Assembly: GCA_040007095.1 (NCBI GenBank)
Contig: JBDTVS010000191.1
Coordinates: forward strand, 1 to 54,154
DNA: 54,154 nucleotides
From: JBDTVS01 sp040007095
GTDB lineage: Bacteria > Acidobacteriota > Vicinamibacteria > Vicinamibacterales > CAVVIG01
Direction of reading: 5' to 3'
Below the pieces are notes generated by a model. It saw only the letters and a program-made list of their open reading frames with translations, did no database searches and had not been told where the DNA came from. Below are positions 34,427 through 42,162 of the stretch, piece after piece. Both the position numbers and the translations under genes were made by a program. Positions within the stretch are counted from its first letter, which is position 1, and each line of letters begins with the position of its first letter.

Positions 34427-35809
34427 ATGAAGGCGAATCACTGTCTGGGGACGACCGGCCTGGGACTCCTCGCCGCACTCGTCGGCATGACGAACTTCAA
34501 TCATGCCGCTGCGCAGGGCCGCGGGGCCGCGGGGCCGGCCGCCTATCGGGTCGCGCCGCTGTGGCCGCAGCCATTTCCAGACGACTCGTGGGTGCTTGGT
34601 TCGATCACCGGCGTTGCCGTTGATGGGCAGAACCATGTGTGGGTTGCGCACCGCGGCGCGGACACGCTACAGAGCAACGAAAAGGGCATGGTCCTGACGC
34701 CGCCCAGCTCCAGCGTGTGTTGTACGCCGGCGCCGCCAATTCTTGAATTCGATGCCGCCGGCAAGCTGCTTGGCAGCTGGGGCGGCCCGAGTCAGGGGTA
34801 TCAATGGCCGCAGGTCCCCGGCGGCATTGCGGTCGATACCAAGGGCAACGTCTGGATCACTGCCGCGGGACTGGAGCCTGCACCGCCGGCGGCGGGACGC
34901 GGCCGCGGAACCGCCGCCACCGCTGCCGCCGCCACCGCTGCCGCCACCGCCGCGGCTGAGGCCGCTGAACTTGGCGTCGCGCCGGGCGCGGCTCGCGGCT
35001 CCGCGCCAGTGACGGCACCGCCCGCGGGCGCCGCCGCGCCGGCCGCCGCTGGCCGCGGCGTGGCACCGGCGCCACCCGTTCCGGCGGACGCGCACGTGCT
35101 GAAGTTTTCGCGTGATGGCAGATACCTGCTCACGATCGGTACTCCGGGCAAGATGGAAGGCGCCGACAGCCGGACGACGCTCAACCGTCCGGCGGCCGTT
35201 GCCTACGACGCGTCGGCGAACGAGGTGTTCGTCGCCGACAGCGGCAACCATCGCGTCGCGGTCTTCGATGCCGACAGCGGGGCCTACAAGCGCCATTGGT
35301 TCGCGTACGGCGAGAAGGCGGCCGGTGCGCCCGCGGGGCCCTACGATCCGACGGCACCTGTCTCCCGATCGTTTCGTGATGTGACCTGCGTCGAGATCGC
35401 TCGGGACGGCATGGTGTACGTCTGCGATCGGACCAGCAACCGTATTCAAGTGTTCGACAAAGCCGGCACCTTCATCAAAGAGATGGTGATCGCCAAGGAG
35501 ACACGCGGAGCCACGGTCACGCTGACTGCGGGGGCCACCGCCGTCATTTCCGCACACGGCTCGGTGTGGGATCTCGCGTTCTCGAGCGACCCGCCGCAAC
35601 GCTACCTGTTCGTGGCCGACGGCGTGAACAAGAAGGTCCGCATCCTTCAGCGCGATTCACTCGCCGAGGTCGGCAGCGTCGGCAGCGGCGGCCGGTATCC
35701 AGGCCAGTTTCTCGCCGTCGACAGCGTCGCCACCGATGCGCTCGGCAATCTCTATACAGGCGAAACGCATCACGGCAAGCGCGTCCAGAAGTTCGCGCCG
35801 AGCCGCTAG
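34427..35809 (+). CDS. PAL-like NHL beta-propeller, active-site positions lost
   Basis: A 460-residue exported NHL propeller, paralogue of the next gene. Shared words are SITGVAVDGQNHVWVAHRG, NEVFVADSGNHRVAVFD, MVYVCDRTSNRIQVFDKAG and VATDALGNLYTGETHHGKR. Compared with PAL and with 35964-37142, all three zinc-His positions are replaced (VPGGIAV, VTCVEIA, AVDSVAT) and the DGY Tyr is Ser/Gly. A low-complexity Ala/Gly/Pro/Arg insert of about 74 residues (about 148-221) is coded by imperfect GCC-ACC-GCT repeats. ATG 34427 is preceded by GGAGGAA. It is probably a binding protein or degenerate lyase paired with its active-looking neighbour; that pairing is inference. Confidence 0.82.
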   Translation: MKANHCLGTTGLGLLAALVGMTNFNHAAAQGRGAAGPAAYRVAPLWPQPFPDDSWVLGSITGVAVDGQNHVWVAHRGADTLQSNEKGMVLTPPSSSVCCTPAPPILEFDAAGKLLGSWGGPSQGYQWPQVPGGIAVDTKGNVWITAAGLEPAPPAAGRGRGTAATAAAATAAATAAAEAAELGVAPGAARGSAPVTAPPAGAAAPAAAGRGVAPAPPVPADAHVLKFSRDGRYLLTIGTPGKMEGADSRTTLNRPAAVAYDASANEVFVADSGNHRVAVFDADSGAYKRHWFAYGEKAAGAPAGPYDPTAPVSRSFRDVTCVEIARDGMVYVCDRTSNRIQVFDKAGTFIKEMVIAKETRGATVTLTAGATAVISAHGSVWDLAFSSDPPQRYLFVADGVNKKVRILQRDSLAEVGSVGSGGRYPGQFLAVDSVATDALGNLYTGETHHGKRVQKFAPSR

Positions 35810-35820
35810 TGGCCGAGATC

Positions 35821-35899
35821 AACCACCGAGGTCACCGAGATCACCGAGGAGCATCCCTACAGATCACGTGTATCCTTGGTGTTTTCGCGGTTCGTGGTT
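35821..35899. repeat. 9-nt-periodic palindromic repeat, copy 1
   Basis: AACCACCGAGGTCACCGAGA begins the left arm, and CCTTGGTGTTTTCGCGGTTC then GTGGTT ends the right arm. The arms are inverted and built of roughly 9-nt units (CACCGAGRT). It occupies the gap between two NHL genes. Confidence 0.65.
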
Positions 35900-35963
35900 G
35901 CATTTGTCTTGAGCGGACGATCCACTCGATCACAGCGAGGCTCGCGCATTGAGGAGCACGGGT

Positions 35964-37142
35964 ATGAAACGAAACCTGATGATTGGCGCCGCGTTCGTCG
36001 GCCTGCTCGCAGTGCTGGCGGTGCTGCAGAGCAAGCTCGAAACTGCCGCCGCGCAGGTGCAGGGCCAGGTCATGGCGCCGAGATTCGAAGTGGATCCGAC
36101 GTTCCCCAAGCCGCTGCCGAACGGCTGGTATCAAGGCCAGTCGATTGGCTTGTGGGTCGACGCCCAGGATCACGTCTGGATCGTCCATCGTCCCGACGTC
36201 CTCGACGCGGTGGAAGGCGCGGGCGACCAGAAGACGGGCGAGTGCTGCAAAGCCGCGCCGCCGGTGCTCGAGTTCGACCAGCAGGGCAACCTGCTCCGCC
36301 ATTGGGGCGGCCAGGACGGCCCGGGCTACCAGTGGCCGGCTTCGAACCACGGGCTGAACATCGATAACAAAGGCAACGTCTGGATCGGCGGCAACGGCGC
36401 GCCGGACGGCCACATCCTCGAATTCACGCAGGATGGAAGATTCGTCAAGCAGGTCGGCAAGAAAGGGGTGACCCGGGACAGCCTCTCGACCGAGCACTTC
36501 TACCAGGTGGCCAAGGTGTTTTTCTATGCGCCGAGCAACGAAGTCTTCGTCGCCGACGGCTACGGCAACCGGCGGGTCGCGGTGATCGACGCGGAGAGCG
36601 GCAAGATGAAGCGGTTCTGGGGCGCGTACGGCAAGCCGCCCGACGATGCCGCGGCGGCGGCGCAGGGGCCCTACGATCCGACCGTGACCTACCAGCAGTT
36701 CCGGGGGCCGGTGCACTGCGCAGACGTCTCGGTCGACGGGCTGGTCTACGTGTGCGATCGCACCAGCAACCGGCTGCAGATCTTCAAGACCGACGGCACC
36801 TTCGTGCGGGAAATCTACACCCAGCGCGACTCGCGCGGCGACGGGGGGGTGTGGGACGTCGCGTTCTCGCGCGATCCGCAGCAGAAATACCTGTATGTGG
36901 CCGATGGCCGCAATCAGAAGCTCCGCATTTTCGATCGCGCGAGCATGACCGAGTTGACCGCCTTCGGAAAAGGCGGACACTATCCCGGCGAGTGGTACTC
37001 GCTGCACAACATCGCGACCGATTCGAAGGGCAACCTCTACACGGTCGAGACTTACGAAGGACGCCGGCTGCAGCGGTTCACCTACAAGGGACTTGCGCCG
37101 GTGCACGCGCGGCGCCAGGGCGTCCCGTGGCCCGGCAACTGA
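35964..37142 (+). CDS. PAL-like (peptidyl-alpha-hydroxyglycine lyase family) NHL propeller, complete active-site set
   Basis: A 392-residue exported NHL propeller with a signal peptide (MIGAAFVGLLAVLAVL). Every key position of rat PAL has a counterpart: Arg76 (VWIVHRPD; Arg533), His129 (SNHGLNID; His585), Tyr200 (VADGYGNRRV; Tyr654), His251 (PVHCADVS; His690), Arg266 (YVCDRTSNRLQIF; Arg706), His348 (SLHNIATD; His786). Intervals are 53, 71, 51, 15, 82 against 52, 69, 36, 16, 80. The rat numbers are from memory of the published structure. PAL cleaves peptidyl-alpha-hydroxyglycine to a peptide amide and glyoxylate. GAGGAG precedes ATG 35964. The lyase fold is secure; the substrate is inferred. 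Confidence 0.85.
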   Translation: MKRNLMIGAAFVGLLAVLAVLQSKLETAAAQVQGQVMAPRFEVDPTFPKPLPNGWYQGQSIGLWVDAQDHVWIVHRPDVLDAVEGAGDQKTGECCKAAPPVLEFDQQGNLLRHWGGQDGPGYQWPASNHGLNIDNKGNVWIGGNGAPDGHILEFTQDGRFVKQVGKKGVTRDSLSTEHFYQVAKVFFYAPSNEVFVADGYGNRRVAVIDAESGKMKRFWGAYGKPPDDAAAAAQGPYDPTVTYQQFRGPVHCADVSVDGLVYVCDRTSNRLQIFKTDGTFVREIYTQRDSRGDGGVWDVAFSRDPQQKYLYVADGRNQKLRIFDRASMTELTAFGKGGHYPGEWYSLHNIATDSKGNLYTVETYEGRRLQRFTYKGLAPVHARRQGVPWPGN

Positions 37143-37171
37143 TCGCGTCCAAACCTTCTGGGTCGCCGACC

Positions 37172-37408
37172 ATGTTGAAACTGACCAGCGGCGCAGTCAG
37201 CGCGCGGCTCTGGCGCCTGCGCAAGGACCATCGATCGATCGAGGCGATCGTTCGCGCGCGTACCGATTCCGATGGCGTCAGCTTGAACATCAACTACAAC
37301 GGAGAGGCCAGCTCCACCCGCCACTGGCCGACCTATGAGCTCGCCGCGAGGGAAGCGGACGCCCGGCTGCGCGACTTCCTCCGCCAGGGTTGGGCGACAC
37401 ATTGGTGA
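37172..37408 (+). CDS. Small cytoplasmic protein of unknown function
   Basis: A 78-residue protein, basic at its N-terminal half (SARLWRLRKDHRSIEAIVRAR), with VSLNINYNGEASSTRHWPTY and a helical end (LAAREADARLRDFLRQGW). No signal or membrane segment and no recognised family. It starts 29 bases after the PAL-like gene, and its TGA overlaps the GTG of the cytochrome c gene by four bases, so it sits inside an operon. That overlap is the best evidence that it is real. It resembles small DNA- or RNA-binding-like proteins only in charge; no function is claimed. Confidence 0.6.
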   Translation: MLKLTSGAVSARLWRLRKDHRSIEAIVRARTDSDGVSLNINYNGEASSTRHWPTYELAAREADARLRDFLRQGWATHW

Positions 37409-37869
37409 CCGGCGGCGCCAGCAACGGCGGGCCGCGCCGAACGATCGCGTTCTGGGCGCTCGCGCTCGTCGCCGTCGCGCCGCTGCTGCCGGCCGCGCGG
37501 GCGCAAGGTGTTGCGCCGCGATCGGTGTGGGCGGGGGTCTACACGAGTGATCAGGCGATGCGCGGCGGGCCGTTGTACAGCGCGTCGTGCGGCTCGTGTC
37601 ATGGTCTTGCCCTCGAGGGAGGGGAGATGGCGCCGGCGCTGAGCGGCGGTCCTTTCAATGCCAACTGGAACGGCCTGACGCTGGGCGACCTGTTGGAGCG
37701 GATTCGGATCTCGATGCCGCAAAACAGCCCGGGCAGCCTGTCGCGTCAGGCGTATGTCGACATTCTGGCGTTCATGCTGCGCTCGGGTAGCTTTCCGGAA
37801 GGGCAGAGCGAGCTGCCGCGCGAGACCGAGTTCCTGAAGCAGATCACGTTCGAGTCGACCAAGCCCTGA
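37405..37869 (+). CDS. Secreted monoheme cytochrome c
   Basis: A 154-residue periplasmic cytochrome c. The signal peptide (WALALVAVAPLLPAARAQ) is followed by one heme motif CGSCHG in YSASCGSCHGLALEGG, with PALSGGPF and, as probable axial-Met region, RISMPQNSPGSLS, then YVDILAFMLRSG, the usual C-terminal helix of small class I cytochromes linked to quinoproteins. GTG 37405 overlaps the upstream TGA (GTGA); a TTG at 37390 is possible. Last gene of a plus-strand group with two NHL proteins. It is a plausible electron carrier for the PQQ dehydrogenase or for a heme-PHM-like protein. Confidence 0.88.
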   Translation: MTGGASNGGPRRTIAFWALALVAVAPLLPAARAQGVAPRSVWAGVYTSDQAMRGGPLYSASCGSCHGLALEGGEMAPALSGGPFNANWNGLTLGDLLERIRISMPQNSPGSLSRQAYVDILAFMLRSGSFPEGQSELPRETEFLKQITFESTKP

Positions 37870-37910
37870 ACTAAGGGTCCTAAGAGCGGTCGCGGTGGCG
37901 GATTGCGTCT

Positions 37911-37994
37911 GAACCACAAAGAGCACCAAGGCCACAAAGCCGCTCTCCGAGGGCGAAACGACAGCCTTCGTGTGCTTTGTGTTCTTCGTGGTTC
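37911..37994. repeat. 9-nt-periodic palindromic repeat, copy 2
   Basis: GAACCACAAAGAGCACCAAG starts the left arm, and CTTTGTGTTCTTCGTGGTTC ends the right arm. The two arms are nearly complementary, with a loop of about 25 bp. It may end transcription after the cytochrome c gene. Confidence 0.7.
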
Positions 37995-38374
37995 CAAAAA
38001 CTCGCGGTCGGCTTGAGCGAGGTACGACTGCTCGGCAGGGGGAGACGATTCAAGGTTGCAGCGGCGTGGCCGATTGCCTGCGCGGAGCTAGAGTGACTTT
38101 GCCGCGGGCGATCGGCACGGTCGATGGGGTCAACGACGAGTTCGACCGGTTGGAGAAGTCGCGGGTTCGCTTCTTGCGAAGGCGGCCTGCTCGGCGACGC
38201 GGTCGAATCCAGCGTGCACGTCAAGGGTATCGGTCTGAACGTTGCCGGTATTGGCGCGTCGCCGTTGAACATGCGAGCCGGGGCCGACGCTTCTTGGCCT
38301 GACAAACGGGAAGGGCTGAGCGGCTGGACTAGTCTCCGCGTTGGTACACATCATCAGCGGTCGACACAACGCGA
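37995..38374. other. Non-coding or decayed stretch
   Basis: No convincing gene. One plus frame at about 38160-38330 reads like old coding sequence (VHVKGIGLNVAGIGASPLN) but has no start, signal or recognisable family, so I list it only as a possible remnant. Confidence 0.3.
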
Positions 38375-38408
38375 CCGTGGGGACGGCGACTCGTCGTCGT
38401 CCCCACGG
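38375..38408 (-). terminator. Strong 34-bp palindrome, probable terminator
   Basis: CCGTGGGGACGGCGAC-TC-GTCGTCGTCCCCACGG is an almost perfect palindrome, 13 bp beyond the stop of the VOC-family gene on the minus strand. It could also serve as a bidirectional terminator. No T-run is seen. Confidence 0.6.
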
Positions 38409-38421
38409 TACCCTTGGGCGC

Positions 38422-38787
38422 TTAACTTCTTGGCTTCGGCTTCCACATCCCCAGCGCGGCGCCGGTGGGATCGACGATGACGCTGAGCCATCCCATGCCC
38501 ATCACCTCGGTGACGTCCTTCATCACGGTCGCGCCGAGCGACCTGGCTTTCGCGGTCGACGCCTCGATGTCGTCGACCAGCACGTAGGTCAACCAGAAAG
38601 ACGGCGCTCCGGGAATCGGATTGGCCATGATGCCTCCCGCCGTTCCTTCACCGATCTTGATCATCGTGTAGCTCGCACCGTCCATCGGCAGGTCTTCGAG
38701 TTTCCAGTCGAACAACTTCCCGTAAAAGCCCTTTGCCTTGGTCACATCGGTTGTGTTGAGCTCGGTGTGCACGAATGCGTTTGCCAT
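38422..38787 (-). CDS. VOC-family (glyoxalase/bleomycin-resistance fold) protein
   Basis: A 121-residue cytoplasmic protein with two beta-alpha-beta-beta-beta units: FVHTELNTTDVTKAKGFYGK, LFDWKLEDLP, then WLTYVLVDDIEASTAKARSL and WLSVIVDPTGAALGMWKP. His7 and Glu9 near the start (FVHTEL) fit a metal-ligand strand in some members; the second-half partners are less clear. The VOC superfamily covers glyoxalases, dioxygenases and resistance proteins, so only the fold can be assigned. AAGGAG lies ten bases before the ATG. It stands alone between two repeat-bearing gaps. Confidence 0.88.
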   Translation of the reverse strand: MANAFVHTELNTTDVTKAKGFYGKLFDWKLEDLPMDGASYTMIKIGEGTAGGIMANPIPGAPSFWLTYVLVDDIEASTAKARSLGATVMKDVTEVMGMGWLSVIVDPTGAALGMWKPKPRS

Positions 38788-39070
38788 GACTGTTCAGCTC
38801 CTTCTTGTTGAAGAGACGCCTCGGCCGAATTGTTGACGAAGGCTCGCCCGTTACTGCGCGGCCGGTCGCTCCGGGGAGCGTGGCGATCTCGGCTCCCTAT
38901 CCCCGGACCACGCCCTGAACTGCCGCGCGAGCATCGATCAGGCCCGCATGACCGCGATGTGTAAGAGACGATCGAGGCGGTCGCAAATCGACAATGCGAG
39001 ATGGCGCGAACCCACGAAGGCACGGTCCGTGGCCGCGAGTTGTCGGCGACGTCAAAGCAAACAGATAACG

Positions 39071-39140
39071 AACCACAAAGGGCACAAAGATCACGAAGAA
39101 TACCGAGAGACTCTTTGTGTTCTTCGTGTCTTTGTGGTTC
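39071..39140. repeat. 9-nt-periodic palindromic repeat, copy 3
   Basis: GAACCACAAAGGGCACAAAG is matched by CTTCGTGTCTTTGTGGTTC at the other end. It is the only recognisable element in the non-coding stretch 38788-39182. It lies downstream of the ankyrin gene and upstream of the VOC gene. Confidence 0.7.
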
Positions 39141-39182
39141 AGGATTTCAGTACTGCAACGCCCACTTACAGCGAAAAATGTT

Positions 39183-40679
39183 CTACGGTTGGGCGGCTGC
39201 CGCTGTGGTCTTGGCCCCGCTCATCAACTTGCGGAGCAGTGCAGCCGTATCCTCGTGGATGTCGATTCGCTGGCCGCCGCGGCTGTTGCCGCCGGCTTTT
39301 CCCATGGCGGAGTCCACCGGCGTCATGCCCCGGTTGTCCTTGGCCGCCAGATTGGCGCCGTGCTCCACCAGGAACGAGACGACGTCGTTCCAGCCCCAGC
39401 GGGCCGCCTCGTGAAGGGGTGTCAGGCCACGGGTGCCGTCCTTGGCATTGATGTCTGCCCCTGCGGCCAGCAGCAGCTTCAGGGATTCGATGGACCGCTG
39501 TTGAACGTCCTCGGTCGTGTAGATGCCGCGCGTGTCGGCGTCGACCGATCCGACTCCCGCGGCGGCCATCACCGGCGTGATCCCCCTCGTGCTCGTGAGG
39601 TTGATATTGGCGCCCTTCGCGAGGAGCAGGCGAATGGCCGGAGCATCCAGCGCTTTCGCGGCCCGTAGCAGCGGCGTCGTGCCGATCGTCAGGGTTCCGT
39701 CGAGCCCGCGGTCGTTGCCGATATTTCGAAATGGCGCGGCCAGCTTCAACTGCGCGTTGGGGTTCGCGCCGGCGGCGAGCAACTGCTCGATGATCTGCAG
39801 GCTGGTGGTCGTGTCGAGCGAAGGCCGATCGGGCCGGCCGCCACGAGGGATCGTGTTCATGTCCACGGCGGCATAGAGGGGGGTTCGACCGTACCAGTCC
39901 CACTTGCTCGGATTCGCACCCTTCTGGATCAAATATGCGGCGACGTCGTAGTGCCCGTTCAGGATGGACAGGAGCAGCGGGCTGACCTCTTCCGGATCCG
40001 CGAGACTGAGGCTGGCGCCGCCTTCCACCAGGTACTTCGCGCACTCAACGCAGCCCTCGCGAGCGACATACAACAAGGGAGTCAGCCCGCCGGCGGGCCG
40101 GTAGATCGCGCGCGGCTCGGCGGTGACCTGGCGTTGCCAGTTATTGACCGTCGATCTCGCGTTCACGTCGGCGCCGGCGGCGACCAGCGTCTTCACCATC
40201 GCGGCCTGACTCTGAGCCGTGGCCCACATCAACGCGGTCTGTCCTCGCCAGTGTTCGACCGCGTTGACGTTGGCGCCGTGGCGCAGCAGGGCCTGTGCCG
40301 CATCGACTCGTCCGGTGCGCGCAATGATCATCAGCGCCGTCTGACCGTCCGGGTTGGGCGACTCGACATCCGCGCCGGCCTTCAGCAGCGCGTCGATCAT
40401 CTCCGTGCTGCCCGTGATCGCGGCTTCCGACATCGGCGTGGCGCCGTAGTCGTTCTTGGCGTTCACTTTGGCGCCCGCGCGGAGCAGGCGCGCCGCCAGA
40501 TCGAGGTCGTTCCGATGGACCGCCCAGTGCAGCGCCGTGGTGCCGTCCGCTTCGGGCGCGTTCACATCGGCACGGCGCTCGATCAGGGCGAGCGCCGCGG
40601 CCTTGTCTCCGGACTTCACCGCGTCCACGAGCGGCGCGGCGGCGATCAGCAGGGCAAGAACAGAAGTCAACATAAGCAT
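39183..40679 (-). CDS. Secreted ankyrin-repeat protein (triad 2)
   Basis: A 498-residue protein with a short signal (MLMLTSVLALLIAAAPLVDA) and about ten ankyrin repeats (DGTTALHWAVHRNDLDLAAR, GQTALMWATAQSQAAMVKTL, GLTPLHEAARWGWNDVVSFL). It is colinear with the ankyrin protein at 11628-13235 over almost its whole length, including the non-ankyrin joins AEPR and REGC-EC (REGCVECAKYLVEGGA against REGCTECARVLVDAGA) and the C-terminal GMTPVDSAMGKAGG. It lacks the linker after the signal peptide. It follows the second DUF1552 gene after a 132-bp gap that holds a palindromic repeat. Role unknown; it is probably the scaffold of the triad. Confidence 0.92.
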   Translation of the reverse strand: MLMLTSVLALLIAAAPLVDAVKSGDKAAALALIERRADVNAPEADGTTALHWAVHRNDLDLAARLLRAGAKVNAKNDYGATPMSEAAITGSTEMIDALLKAGADVESPNPDGQTALMIIARTGRVDAAQALLRHGANVNAVEHWRGQTALMWATAQSQAAMVKTLVAAGADVNARSTVNNWQRQVTAEPRAIYRPAGGLTPLLYVAREGCVECAKYLVEGGASLSLADPEEVSPLLLSILNGHYDVAAYLIQKGANPSKWDWYGRTPLYAAVDMNTIPRGGRPDRPSLDTTTSLQIIEQLLAAGANPNAQLKLAAPFRNIGNDRGLDGTLTIGTTPLLRAAKALDAPAIRLLLAKGANINLTSTRGITPVMAAAGVGSVDADTRGIYTTEDVQQRSIESLKLLLAAGADINAKDGTRGLTPLHEAARWGWNDVVSFLVEHGANLAAKDNRGMTPVDSAMGKAGGNSRGGQRIDIHEDTAALLRKLMSGAKTTAAAAQP

Positions 40680-40706
40680 GCTCGGCGTTTCTTACGATGG
40701 TCTCCG

Positions 40707-40790
40707 GAACCACAAAGCTCACGAAGATCACAAAGGCGATCGAACCTCACACCCTGCCGCTCCTTGTGTCCTTGGTGTTCTTGGTGGTTC
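40707..40790. repeat. 9-nt-periodic palindromic repeat, copy 4
   Basis: GAACCACAAAGCTCACGAAG opens the left arm, and CTTGGTGTTCTTGGTGGTTC closes the right arm. It sits inside the triad-2 operon between the DUF1552 and ankyrin genes and could lower expression of the distal gene. Confidence 0.68.
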
Positions 40791-40811
40791 AAGAACTCGA
40801 GAACTGCGCAC

Positions 40812-42128
40812 TTAGACCTCGCTGAGCATCGTGGTGCTGTTGCCGACCTTCTGGGCCGGGACGCCCGCCCGATCGAGCAGCGTGAGCAGCAGGTCCGACA
40901 GCTGCGTCTGCTCGGGATACTTCACGTGCTGGCCGCCCTTGAGCTTCCCGCAGCCCCCGCCCACGACCAGTGTCGGCAGCGGCGAGTGATTGTGGGCGTT
41001 GCTGTTGCTCATGTTGCTGCCGTAGAGAAAGATCGAGTGATCCAGCATCGAGCCGTCGCCGTCGGGCATGGCGGCCAGCGTGGCCAGGAACTTCGCGAAG
41101 GCCTGGCTGTGATACGTCTGGATCTTGACCAGCTTTTCTTTCCTCGTCTTGTCGTTCTGATGGTGCGACAGCGGATGGAACGCGTCCGAGACGCCGACGT
41201 GGTTGTAGGTCTGGTTGCTGCCCTCGCCCGCCATCATGAAGGTGAAGACGCGCGTCAGGTTGGCCTGGTAGGCCAGCGCGATCATGTCGAACATCAGCGT
41301 CAGGCGCTGATCGAACGTGCTCCCGACCGGAACGTCCGGCAGATCCAGGCTGGTGAGGTCCCGCTCTTCCATCTTCTGAACGCGCCGCTCAATCTCGCGA
41401 ACGCTCTCCAGGTAGTCCCCGAGTCGCGCCCGGTCCTGGACGTCGAGGGTCTTGCGGAGGTCGGCGGCTTCGGAGGTGACCAGATCGAGGATGCTCGAGA
41501 ACTGCTTCGAGATCGCCTTCCGCTCCTGCGGCGTGTCGCCCTGGCCGAAGAGCCGCTCGAACAGCTTGCGCGGGTCGGCCTCCATCGGCAGCGGCGTCGT
41601 CGGAGTCCTGAACGAGATCGTCCTACCGTAGCTGCAGCCGAACGTGCGGTCGCACGAATTGCCATTGCCGCCGTATCCCTCCGTGGCGACTTCGAGCGAG
41701 GGCAGCGGCGTGTCCTGACCGAGGTGCGCCGCGGCCATTTGATCCACGGTCACCCCGCCATGCGGCTCCTGGCCTTCCGGCGGTGTGATGCCGCTCAGCC
41801 ACGTCCCCGGGCTGAGCGCGTGCACCGGCGGGGCGATCGCGCCCTTGTTTTCCAGGCCACTCACGATCGTCAACTGCTTCTGAAAGGGCGCGAACGGTTT
41901 CAGAATCGGCGTGAGCTCGAACCCTGACCCTTCGGCCGCCGGGGTCCACTGATCCATGATCGCGCCGTGGGGAAGGTAGAGAAACCCCATGCGCGGTTTC
42001 GGGCTCGCCGCCGTCTGCGCCAGCGCGGTCCATGCCGGGATCATCGCGTCGAGGAGCGGCAGACCGATCGTAGCGCCCGCACCGCGGAGGAACGTGCGCC
42101 GGGAGAGATGCATCTTCGTAATGAACAT
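40812..42128 (-). CDS. DUF1552 Tat-exported protein (triad 2)
   Basis: A 438-residue DUF1552 protein and paralogue of 13276-14607. Twin-arginine signal SRRTFLRGAGATIGLPLLDA, then MGFLYLPHGAIMDQWTPAAE, GDYLESVREIERRV, HPLSHHQND and YGSNMSNSNAHNHSPLP. The family function is unproven. The long upstream frame is antisense and overlaps the DUF1592 gene, so I chose ATG 42128, which has AGGAG six bases upstream. It follows the DUF1592 gene by 34 bp. The SHH and NAHNH words are conserved between both copies while many other residues changed, pointing to a functional site. Confidence 0.92.
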   Translation of the reverse strand: MFITKMHLSRRTFLRGAGATIGLPLLDAMIPAWTALAQTAASPKPRMGFLYLPHGAIMDQWTPAAEGSGFELTPILKPFAPFQKQLTIVSGLENKGAIAPPVHALSPGTWLSGITPPEGQEPHGGVTVDQMAAAHLGQDTPLPSLEVATEGYGGNGNSCDRTFGCSYGRTISFRTPTTPLPMEADPRKLFERLFGQGDTPQERKAISKQFSSILDLVTSEAADLRKTLDVQDRARLGDYLESVREIERRVQKMEERDLTSLDLPDVPVGSTFDQRLTLMFDMIALAYQANLTRVFTFMMAGEGSNQTYNHVGVSDAFHPLSHHQNDKTRKEKLVKIQTYHSQAFAKFLATLAAMPDGDGSMLDHSIFLYGSNMSNSNAHNHSPLPTLVVGGGCGKLKGGQHVKYPEQTQLSDLLLTLLDRAGVPAQKVGNSTTMLSEV

Positions 42129-42162
42129 CACTGGCTCCTGTGTGGACTGAAACCCACGACGA

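Noticed and set aside
36752..37408. 218-codon frame overlapping the PAL-like gene as one long protein
   Set aside because: Its first two thirds are out-of-frame sequence inside the PAL-like gene; only the last 78 codons from ATG 37172 look genuine.
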